32,350 nucleotides of DNA from Gemmatimonadota bacterium (GTDB taxonomy: Bacteria; Gemmatimonadota; Gemmatimonadetes; Longimicrobiales; Gaopeijiaceae), in assembly GCA_022827345.1 (NCBI GenBank), contig JAJDTB010000016.1:1-32350 (forward strand), read 5' to 3'. The translations under genes were made by a program, and so were the position numbers. Of the stretch, positions 25,786-32,350 are shown one piece after another (the first letter of the stretch is position 1; every line of letters begins with the position of its first letter). Below the pieces are notes generated by a model that was not told the origin of the DNA, did not search any database, and saw only the letters and a list, made by a program, of their open reading frames with translations.

Positions 25786-27255
25786 GAAGATCCTCTCGTA
25801 GGGCAGCGCCTCCAGATCCACGATCCTGCCGTCGCGGATGACGGATCCGAGAGCGCGGATGTTGCTGATGTCATCCAACGGGTCGGCGTCGAGGACCAGC
25901 ACGTCGGCGAACTTGCCGACTTCCAGCGTCCCGAGGTCATCCAGCATCCCGCTCGCGATCGCCCCGTTCCGCGTGATCGCCACGATCGCCTCCATCGGAG
26001 TCATGCCGAGTTCGACGAGTCCCTCGGTCGCGATCACGCTGCCCACGCCGAAGGCCTGGTTCTCCGCCTTCTTCTCGCGGCGGAACTCGGGGGCCGCGCC
26101 GAGGTAGTTGTCCGTCCCGATCGTGCTGACGCAGCCCCCGGCGATCAACTTCTCCGCGTTGCGGCGGCGGATCTCCATGGACTCGCCGGCCGCACGGCGC
26201 TCGGCCCGCAACTCGACCGATGTCTTGGCGAGACCGTCCCGGCGATTGTCATCCTCCTCATCATCCCCCGCCAGCGCCTTTTCTCTCGCTTCGACGTGCT
26301 CTCGCCACACCTCGCCGGTGATCGTGTTGGTCAGCATGGCGCACACGATGCCGCGCTCCGCGATCTCGGCGACGAGGTCGTCGGGCATCTCAGCGGTGAG
26401 GACCTCGGGGTGCTGGATCAGATCGAGGCCCGCTTCCACGGACATCCTCAGGCCTTCGGGCGAGGTGGAATGCGTCTCAGCGATCAAGCCCCGCCTCTGC
26501 GTCTCCTCCACCAGCACGCGCTGGGCCGCCGGCGAGAAACCGATCATGACAGGATTCGAGAAGTGACCCGTGCCGCCGTACTTGAGGAAGTCGGACCCAA
26601 GGTCGAGGTATCTGTTGACTGCGATACGGAGGTCCTCGGGCTCCATTTCCATCCACTCCTCGCCCGACCCCTGCGTGATGAAGTCGTTGAACTGCTCCTG
26701 GAAGAGGGTCAGCCCCTGCTGCCGCACGAGTGAGAACGAAACCGAAAACGGACCTCCCCAGCCCACGATGTTCCCCGCCACCAGCATGCGTGGTCCGATG
26801 GTGTCGCCGCGCGCGATCGCGTCCCGGATCTCCATGAGCGGGAGGAGCGAGCCGTAGCTGTCTCGTACGGTGGTGAACCCGTGCTTGAGCTGCATCTGGG
26901 CAGCTTCGAGGGTGAGCGCGGCGTTCCTGTCCTGATAGCGCACCAGCGTTTCGTGCCCGGAGTAGAGAGACAGGTGAACGTTGCTGTCGATGAATCCGGG
27001 GGTGACGTACTTGCCGGTGCCGTCGATGACGTGTGCGCCATCGGGGACATCGACCGACCCGCGCGGGCCTACGGCGGTGATGCGGTTGCCCTCGATCGTG
27101 AGGGTGCCGTCCTCGAGCGGCGGGCCGCCGTTGCCGTCGATGATGGTTGCGCCGACGATGGCAATGGCGACGGCGGATTGGGTTGCCGCTGGCTGCGCGG
27201 CCGCAAGGGTGGCGGCGGACAGGACCAGGACGGCGGCTGTGGCTGTGTTTCGCAT
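25753..27255 (-). CDS. Secreted amidohydrolase, imidazolonepropionase-like group
   Basis: 500 residues from the ATG at 27255 with GGAGGA upstream and a cleavable signal peptide (AATLAAAQ). The amidohydrolase barrel is clear: TPGFIDSNVHLSLYSG at the first metal site, DFLKYGGTGH (Lys that may be carboxylated), AETHSTS, IQHPEV, GTDNYLG (catalytic Asp) and a final GKFADVLVLDADP segment. At the first metal site the usual HxH reads Asn92-Val-His94, so one His ligand is replaced. An acidic, charged insertion sits at about GDDEEDDNRRD. Substrate unknown; related proteins hydrolyse cyclic amides or dipeptides. It converges with the regulator gene, overlapping 33 bases. Confidence 0.87.
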   Translation of the reverse strand: MRNTATAAVLVLSAATLAAAQPAATQSAVAIAIVGATIIDGNGGPPLEDGTLTIEGNRITAVGPRGSVDVPDGAHVIDGTGKYVTPGFIDSNVHLSLYSGHETLVRYQDRNAALTLEAAQMQLKHGFTTVRDSYGSLLPLMEIRDAIARGDTIGPRMLVAGNIVGWGGPFSVSFSLVRQQGLTLFQEQFNDFITQGSGEEWMEMEPEDLRIAVNRYLDLGSDFLKYGGTGHFSNPVMIGFSPAAQRVLVEETQRRGLIAETHSTSPEGLRMSVEAGLDLIQHPEVLTAEMPDDLVAEIAERGIVCAMLTNTITGEVWREHVEAREKALAGDDEEDDNRRDGLAKTSVELRAERRAAGESMEIRRRNAEKLIAGGCVSTIGTDNYLGAAPEFRREKKAENQAFGVGSVIATEGLVELGMTPMEAIVAITRNGAIASGMLDDLGTLEVGKFADVLVLDADPLDDISNIRALGSVIRDGRIVDLEALPYERIFSAPDAGHAWE

Positions 27256-27371
27256 CGGAGTCCTCCAGCATGAGTGCGATTGAACAGCAGGATAGCCAGC
27301 GGGCGCGAAGCGAGCCACATTGCGGCAGGGCCGGTATTGCCGGCCTGCCCCGGGAACGGAGGAGATCGAGA

Positions 27372-28379
27372 ATGAGAAAGACGACCGTCGCCGCACTGTT
27401 GCTGTTGCCGCAATTCCCGGGACCGCCCGCCCTGGGCGCCCAGGAGGGGGCCGCGACCCCGACCATCCCCGACGACGACATCGTGGCCACCTTCTCGATC
27501 GTGGCGCGGGATCCCGCGACGGGCGAGCTGGGGGTGGCCGTGCAGTCTCGCGCCTTCCGCGCGGGGGCGATCGTCAGTTACGCGAAGGCGGGCGTGGGCG
27601 CGATCGCCACCCAGGCCGCGGCGAACCAGACCTATGGGCCGCGCGGCCTGGAGCTGCTCGAACTGGGCTTGTCGCCGGACGAGGTGGTGACGCATCTCAC
27701 CGGGTCGGACCCGGGGCGGGATCGGCGGCAGCTTGCCGTGATCGATGCGCAGGGCCGGGTGCGCGCCTATACGGGGTCGGGCACAAGCGCCTGGGCCGGC
27801 CATATCGAGGGCGACAACTACTCCGTGCAGGGCAACATCCTGGCCGGCGAGGCGGTGGTGAAGGCGATGGCGGCCGCGTTCGAGTCGGCGCGCGGGGCGC
27901 TGGCGCTGCGCCTCATGGATGCGCTCGACGCGGGGGAGGCGGCGGGGGGCGACGCGCGCGGCAAACAGGCCGGTGGGGTGCTGGTCGTGAAGCCGATCGG
28001 CGACTCGGGTCGCACGACGGACCGTTGGGTGGATGTGCGCGTCGACGACCACGCCGAGCCCTTCAAGGAGCTGCGGCGGCTCGTGAACATGTCCGTGTCG
28101 CGCATTCACTCGCGCGAGGCGCGCGAGCTGGCCGCCGACGGACGCTTCGATGAGGCAATCGAGAAACAGCAGGCGGCGATCGCCATCGTTCCGGGCGAAG
28201 ACCAGCTGATCTACGGGCTGGCAAGGCTGCACGCACGCGCGGGTGACGCCGCCAACGCCGTGGAGACGCTGCGGGACGCCATCGAGCGCAATGCGCGCTG
28301 GCGGGAACTGGCCGGGACCCAGGCCGACTTCGACGGAATCCGTGACGACCCGGAGTTCCAGCGGTTGGTCGGGAGCTGA
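27372..28379 (+). CDS. Exported DUF1028 (Ntn-hydrolase-like) protein with C-terminal TPR region
   Basis: 335 residues from the ATG at 27372, with GGAGGAG upstream. The signal peptide ends near ALGAQ. DUF1028 covers about residues 38-235, with ATFSIVARDPATGELGVAVQ, GVGAIATQA, YGPRGLELL, RQLAVID and VQGNIL. These proteins are related to Ntn hydrolases and are of unproven activity. The last ~85 residues form TPR-like helices (AADGRFDEAIEKQQAAIAI, then ARLHARAGDAANAVETLRDA). The gene lies 117 bases from the divergent amidohydrolase start and 40 bases from the convergent serine-hydrolase stop. A peptide-hydrolysing role is only a guess from neighbours. Confidence 0.85.
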   Translation: MRKTTVAALLLLPQFPGPPALGAQEGAATPTIPDDDIVATFSIVARDPATGELGVAVQSRAFRAGAIVSYAKAGVGAIATQAAANQTYGPRGLELLELGLSPDEVVTHLTGSDPGRDRRQLAVIDAQGRVRAYTGSGTSAWAGHIEGDNYSVQGNILAGEAVVKAMAAAFESARGALALRLMDALDAGEAAGGDARGKQAGGVLVVKPIGDSGRTTDRWVDVRVDDHAEPFKELRRLVNMSVSRIHSREARELAADGRFDEAIEKQQAAIAIVPGEDQLIYGLARLHARAGDAANAVETLRDAIERNARWRELAGTQADFDGIRDDPEFQRLVGS

Positions 28380-28419
28380 CTGGCCAATCGCCGCCAGCGG
28401 CAATCCGTAGACGTCTCCC

Positions 28420-29925
28420 CTACCAGCTCCACTCCGGATCCACCGCCTTGACGACCATCCCGAGCGCATCGTACTCCCGCTCCGTGCGATCCGGCGCGTG
28501 CGCGGCGGGGGAGCGGTGGCTCTGCACCACCATCACGAGGTCGCGAGACGGAATGATGTAGGTCCGCTGCTCCCCCGCCCCGGCGGCGTTGTAGGCATCG
28601 GGCGGCAGCGACGGCACGCGGATGCCACGCCCGTCGTCGCCGGCCGGATTCACCCAGAACTGCCCGCCGTAGACCGGAGGGTCCCACGCGGGCGCGGGTG
28701 AGCTCACGAAGTCGACGAACTCCTCGGGCAGCAGCCGCTCGCCGTTCCACATCCCGCGCTGCAGGTACAGCATCCCGACCCGCGCCCAGTTGCGGGGCGT
28801 GCCGTAGTTGTACCCGGTCAGGATGAAGTTGCCGTGCGCGTCGGTCTCCATGATGAAGCGGCGGATCCCGATCCTGTCAAAGAGCGCCCGCTGCGGCCAC
28901 GTCAGGTACTCCTCGCCGAGTTCGTTCTCGACCGTGCGCCGTACGATGTACCCCAGCGTCCACGGATCCGAGTTGCGGTAGCGGCCGACCGTGTTGGGCG
29001 GGAACTCGGGCTCGCGCGTCGTCGAGAAGCGGAACACGTCGATCGGCGCGCCGTACCCCAGCCAGTGGTCCCACTGCCCCGGAATGAACGCCTGCGCCAT
29101 CTGTTCCGGGGTGGCTCCCGAGTTGGTGAAGCGAAGGCCGGAGGACATGCGAAGCAGGTCGGCGATCCGGATCGCGGCGCGCGGATCGTCAGCGGAGTTC
29201 TGCCATTCGGGCACCGGCGCCGCCTGCCAGAGTTCGAGATGGCCCATCTGGATGAGACGGCCGATCAGGCTGGCGGTCATGCTCTTCCCCATCGACCAGC
29301 TCTCGAGCTGCGTGTCCTGGTGCACGCCGGGACCGTATTCCTCGGCGATGATCCGCCCTCGGTGCACCGCCACGAATGCGGCCCGGTTGTCGCCGGGCGT
29401 GAACATGAGCTGCACGGCTTCCGCGACCAGTTCGGCGTCCACGTCCTTCGCGACAGGCCCGTCCGGCAGCAGATCGCCCATGGGCCAGGGCGTCGTCGCC
29501 GCGTCGGGCAGGGCGCTCACCACCTGGCGCGGCGTGAAGAGCACCTTGTCGGTCCAGCGCGGCAGAATCACGCACCCCTGGTCGCCGAAGTGCCGCGCGC
29601 GCCCCGCTGCACCGTCATGCGACGCGGTAACGATGCGGCGCTCCTCGTCGACGTCGAAGGCCAGGCGGCCGCTCTCGTAGTCGCTTACGTCGTCTCCGGT
29701 GAGCAGGACGCTCTGGTACAGCGCGTCGTTGCGGTCGCGCTCCGAGACCCAGATCGCCGAGCAGAACCGCTTGGCCGAGCCGTTCAGCGCGATCTCGGGG
29801 GGCGGGGTGGCGGGCTCGGCGGACGGGCTGGTCGCGGCCCCACCGCCGGGCGCATCGGGTCCACCGCAGGCGATCGCCCAGATGGACGCCAACAGAAGCG
29901 CACCCAGGTTTGTGACCTTTCTCAC
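28420..29925 (-). CDS. Class C beta-lactamase-family serine hydrolase, lipoprotein
   Basis: 501 residues from a GTG at 29925 with GGAGGA five bases upstream. The frame continues upstream, but this start gives a signal with Cys20 (WAIAC), a slightly atypical lipobox. After an N-terminal region of ~160 residues, the serine-hydrolase domain shows SMGK (211-214, SxxK nucleophile) and YRN (316-318, YxN). The third motif is not clear. Such proteins include esterases, D-aminopeptidases and DD-peptidases; true antibiotic hydrolysis is not implied. Extra Cys55 and Cys118 may form a disulfide. It is divergent from the S9 peptidase. Confidence 0.87.
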   Translation of the reverse strand: MRKVTNLGALLLASIWAIACGGPDAPGGGAATSPSAEPATPPPEIALNGSAKRFCSAIWVSERDRNDALYQSVLLTGDDVSDYESGRLAFDVDEERRIVTASHDGAAGRARHFGDQGCVILPRWTDKVLFTPRQVVSALPDAATTPWPMGDLLPDGPVAKDVDAELVAEAVQLMFTPGDNRAAFVAVHRGRIIAEEYGPGVHQDTQLESWSMGKSMTASLIGRLIQMGHLELWQAAPVPEWQNSADDPRAAIRIADLLRMSSGLRFTNSGATPEQMAQAFIPGQWDHWLGYGAPIDVFRFSTTREPEFPPNTVGRYRNSDPWTLGYIVRRTVENELGEEYLTWPQRALFDRIGIRRFIMETDAHGNFILTGYNYGTPRNWARVGMLYLQRGMWNGERLLPEEFVDFVSSPAPAWDPPVYGGQFWVNPAGDDGRGIRVPSLPPDAYNAAGAGEQRTYIIPSRDLVMVVQSHRSPAAHAPDRTEREYDALGMVVKAVDPEWSW

Positions 29926-29971
29926 AATGTCCTCCTCGTGTTGCCGGCGCCTCGGCCGGAAGCTCCCCTGT

Positions 29972-30000
29972 TTGATTTCCCCGATGTTCGCGCTGATATT
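29972..30000 (+). promoter_or_regulatory. Candidate promoter of the S9 peptidase gene
   Basis: TTGATT (29972-29977) and GATATT (29995-30000) are 17 bases apart in the 135-base divergent gap, giving a leader of about 54 bases to the ATG at 30061. Each element matches the sigma-70 consensus at about four of six positions. Confidence 0.35.
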
Positions 30001-30060
30001 GGCGCAATCGCCCGCCAGACGCACGGTCAAGCGCGATTTGAAACACCCAAGGAGGTCCTC

Positions 30061-32088
30061 ATGAAGACGCGGTATTCCCTTCTCGCCGCACCCCTGCTCC
30101 TCGCTCTCGCCTCGGCGGCCCCGGCCGCCGCACAGGAACCCTCCGGCCTCCTCGACATGGATACCTACATGGAGATGGAGTCGGTGGGCAGTCCACGCAT
30201 CTCGCCCGACGGGAAGCACATCCTGTTCACACGGGGCAGCGTGGACAAGATGAACGACCGCAGCCGGAGCAACCTCATGATCATCGACCTCGCCACGCAG
30301 CGCGTCCGCGAGCTCGAGACAGGGAGCTTCGAGGTGTCGTCGCCGATCTGGTCGCCCGACGGCACGCGGATAGCGTTTCTCTCCGACAAGAGCGGGACGA
30401 ACCAGATCCACATGATGTGGCTCGACACGCGCGAGACCGTGCAGCTCACCAACCTCGACCGCGCGCCGGGCGGCATCCGCTGGTCGCCCGACGGCACGGA
30501 GATCTCGTTCACGATGTTCCTGCCCGAGACCGGATCGCCGCTGCCGATCAAGATGCCGGACTTCCCGCGCGGCGCGGAACTGGCCAGGCCCGCCGTGGTG
30601 GAGGATCGCATCGCGTGGGCGCGGGACGGGCGCGGATACACGCCGAAGGGCAACACGCAGATCTTCATCGTCGACGCGGAGCTGGGCGGGACACCGCGGC
30701 AGATCACCTCCGGCGAGAACTCGCACAACAACCCGCGCTGGGCGCCCGACGGCTCGAAGCTCTACTTCAGCGCCGATCTGACGCCCGAGGAGGGCTACGA
30801 GCGCGGCAACTCCGAGGTGCACGCCATCGATCTCGCCACCCTGGAGATCACCACGCTGACCGACCGCCTCGGCCCGGACAACGGACCGGTCCCGTCGCCC
30901 GACGGCAGCATGATCGCGTATTCCGGCTACGACCAGAACGAGAACTACAGCAACCTGTCGAACCTCTACCTGATGGACGCCGACGGCTCGGGCAGCCGCA
31001 TGATCGCGGGGAACCTCGCCAATTCTCCTGGCGGCGTGACCTGGGCGCCGGACGGCTCCGGCGTGTACTACACGCTCGGCAAGGAAGGCTCGTCGAACCT
31101 CTATTTCGTCTCGACGGGCGGCGACATCGAGCAGGTCACCGAGGGCGTGCACTACATCACCGGCGTCTCGATCGCGAACAACGGCACCGCCGCCGCCACC
31201 AACTCAACATTCTACCGACCCAACTACCTCGTCACTTTCGACGTCGACAACGCGAACGAGCTCGAAACCCTGGTCGACTACAACGAGGACATTCTGGCCG
31301 ACATCAAGCTGGGCGAGGTCGAGGAGATCTGGACCGAATCCTTCGACGGCTGGCCGGTGCAGGGGTGGCTCATGAAGCCCGCCAACTACGAGCCCGGCCA
31401 GAAGTACCCGCTGCTGCTCTGGATCCACGGCGGGCCCGTCTCGATGTACACGGTGCGCTGGAACTGGAACTGGCAGAACTTCGCGGCGGACGGATACGCG
31501 GTCCTGTGGATGAACCCGCGCGGCAGCACGGGGTACGGCCAGGACTTCGTCAACGGCATCAACTACCTGTACCCCGGCAACGACTTCCACGACCTCATGG
31601 CCAGCGTCGACGCGGCCATCGACCGCGGCTTCATCGACGAGGACAACATGTTCGTCACGGGGAGCAGCGGCGGCGGCGTCCTGACCGCCTGGATCGTCGG
31701 CCACACGGACCGCTTCCGCGCGGCGGTGTCGCAGCGGCCGGTCATCAACTGGCACTCCTTCGTCGGCACGACGGACGGGTCGGGCTGGTACCGCCGCTTC
31801 CGCTCCTTCCCGTGGGAAGACCCGATGGAGTACGCCGAGCGCTCGCCGCTTCATTACGTCGACAACGTGACCACCCCCACGATGCTGCTCTCCGGCGTCG
31901 AGGACCTTCGCACCCCGATGCCCCAGGCGGAGGAGTTCTACCGCGCGTTGAAGGTGCTCGGGCAGGAGACCATGCACGTCAAGATCCCGGACGAGTACCA
32001 CGGATCGCGCTCGGTGTCGCACCGGATCGCGACGCAGCTCTATCTCAAGGCCTGGTTCGACAAGTTCAGGGACAAGCCGATCGCCTAG
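30061..32088 (+). CDS. Exported S9 prolyl oligopeptidase-family serine peptidase
   Basis: 675 residues from the ATG at 30061 with AAGGAGG upstream; signal peptide ends in AAAQ (about 25). The N-terminal half is a beta-propeller of TolB/WD-like repeats (SPDGKHILFT, SPDGTRIAFLS, SPDGTEISFT, APDGSKLYFS, SPDGSMIAYS, APDGSGVYYT). The C-terminal alpha/beta hydrolase has HGGP, the nucleophile Ser536 in GSSGG, Asp615 (EDLRTP) and His647 (EYHGS), a complete triad. The layout is that of acylaminoacyl/dipeptidyl peptidases that cut short peptides. It fits the peptide-scavenging set with M28 and the amidohydrolases. It ends with a strong terminator. Confidence 0.93.
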   Translation: MKTRYSLLAAPLLLALASAAPAAAQEPSGLLDMDTYMEMESVGSPRISPDGKHILFTRGSVDKMNDRSRSNLMIIDLATQRVRELETGSFEVSSPIWSPDGTRIAFLSDKSGTNQIHMMWLDTRETVQLTNLDRAPGGIRWSPDGTEISFTMFLPETGSPLPIKMPDFPRGAELARPAVVEDRIAWARDGRGYTPKGNTQIFIVDAELGGTPRQITSGENSHNNPRWAPDGSKLYFSADLTPEEGYERGNSEVHAIDLATLEITTLTDRLGPDNGPVPSPDGSMIAYSGYDQNENYSNLSNLYLMDADGSGSRMIAGNLANSPGGVTWAPDGSGVYYTLGKEGSSNLYFVSTGGDIEQVTEGVHYITGVSIANNGTAAATNSTFYRPNYLVTFDVDNANELETLVDYNEDILADIKLGEVEEIWTESFDGWPVQGWLMKPANYEPGQKYPLLLWIHGGPVSMYTVRWNWNWQNFAADGYAVLWMNPRGSTGYGQDFVNGINYLYPGNDFHDLMASVDAAIDRGFIDEDNMFVTGSSGGGVLTAWIVGHTDRFRAAVSQRPVINWHSFVGTTDGSGWYRRFRSFPWEDPMEYAERSPLHYVDNVTTPTMLLSGVEDLRTPMPQAEEFYRALKVLGQETMHVKIPDEYHGSRSVSHRIATQLYLKAWFDKFRDKPIA

Positions 32089-32118
32089 AGGCAGGCTTCG
32101 CTCAACCCGGCATCGCAA

Positions 32119-32154
32119 AGGGCCCGGGGCGCTCCGACAAGCGCCCCGGGCCCT
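32119..32154. terminator. Strong intrinsic terminator after the S9 peptidase
   Basis: A 13-bp perfect GC-rich stem (GGGCCCGGGGCGC at 32120-32132 with its complement at 32141-32153) plus an outer A-T pair, an 8-base loop, and a T-rich run (TCTTGCTCTT) on the plus side. It lies 31 bases after the stop codon and faces a minus-strand gene, so it may stop both. Confidence 0.85.
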
Positions 32155-32204
32155 CTTGCTCTTGCATCAGAGCCCTGCCGGGCCCGACTCGAGCGCGGGT
32201 ACGA

Positions 32205-32350
32205 CTACCCCAGCACCCTCCTGATCCGCTCCATCCTGAACGGCGTCACCTCTGGACGGGCTGCCGTCGCCGTCGAAGCGACCAGCACGGGCGCCTCCAG
32301 GGTTGGCCGCGCCACCCGGTCCGCGTCGGCCGGCGCGAAGCCCATGTCGG
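32205..32350 (-). CDS. C-terminal end of an unidentified protein, 5' part outside the window
   Basis: On the minus strand a frame runs from the window edge to a TAG at 32205-32207 and gives about 48 residues, ending PEVTPFRMERIRRVLG. Composition (Ala, Val, Arg, Pro rich) and GC-ending codons look coding, and it faces the terminator at 32119-32154 as a real gene would. I do not recognise the family from this short piece. Confidence 0.5.
   Translation of the reverse strand, partial: DMGFAPADADRVARPTLEAPVLVASTATAARPEVTPFRMERIRRVLG

Noticed and set aside
28834-30060. Much longer start for the S9 peptidase
   Set aside because: The upstream frame overlaps the opposite serine-hydrolase gene and looks non-coding; the ATG at 30061 has a strong ribosome site and signal peptide.
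29926-31152. N-terminal extension of the serine hydrolase
   Set aside because: It is the shadow of the S9 peptidase; the GTG at 29925 with GGAGGA and a lipoprotein signal is the better start.

Overview
The window is about 32 kb of GC-rich bacterial chromosome. Gene density is high, and most reading frames use GC-ending codons and GGAGG-type ribosome sites. The content fits Gemmatimonadota: two large sortilin/VPS10-type Asp-box proteins, two BIG2 lipoproteins, a DUF1028 protein, several amidohydrolases, M28, S9 and serine-hydrolase enzymes with export signals, and a ThyX thymidylate synthase. This placement is an inference from gene families; no rRNA or other phylogenetic marker is present. 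I found no tRNA, rRNA, CRISPR array or complete insertion sequence.

Layout. 1-147 is the C-terminal end of a tyrosine recombinase, so an integrated element may border the left edge. 368-3215 (minus) holds a radical SAM/SPASM gene followed closely by a fused FakA-FakB-like (DAK2 plus DegV) gene. 3391-4761 is a succinate-semialdehyde-type dehydrogenase. 4775-8051 (minus) carries an N-acyl-D-amino-acid deacylase, preceded by an AT-rich pair of palindromes, and thyX interrupted by a mini-intein. 8124-9869 is a lipoprotein related to gamma-glutamyltransferase that seems to have lost its active site. 9896-13028 (minus) holds typA/bipA and a BIG2-Spondin_N lipoprotein, with a small DUF1902-like gene upstream. 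13487-15640 is an M28 (glutamate carboxypeptidase II-like) peptidase. 15655-16643 (minus) is a HEPN/nucleotidyltransferase toxin-antitoxin pair whose antitoxin carries an N-terminal DNA-binding domain, with a palindromic operator-promoter. 16730-23528 has two divergent sortilin-like paralogues flanking a 5'-truncated RES toxin remnant. 23578-27255 has a four-repeat BIG2 lipoprotein, a helix-turn-helix regulator and a secreted amidohydrolase. 27372-32088 has DUF1028-TPR, a class-C beta-lactamase-like lipoprotein and an S9 prolyl oligopeptidase, closed by a strong terminator at 32119-32154. A partial unidentified gene runs off the right edge.

Taken together, most genes encode exported proteins for breaking down or binding peptides, D-amino-acid derivatives and polymers, as expected of a heterotroph living on proteinaceous matter. 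Set among them are housekeeping genes (thyX, typA) and traces of mobile or selfish elements: the integrase tail, the intein, the HEPN/MNT pair, the DUF1902 orphan and the RES remnant. The most notable items are the ThyX intein inside the RHRX7S signature, the DNA-binding/MNT fusion with its operator, the GGT-like protein lacking its nucleophile, and the AT-rich dyad upstream of the deacylase gene. I did not see one large clearly new multigene system.
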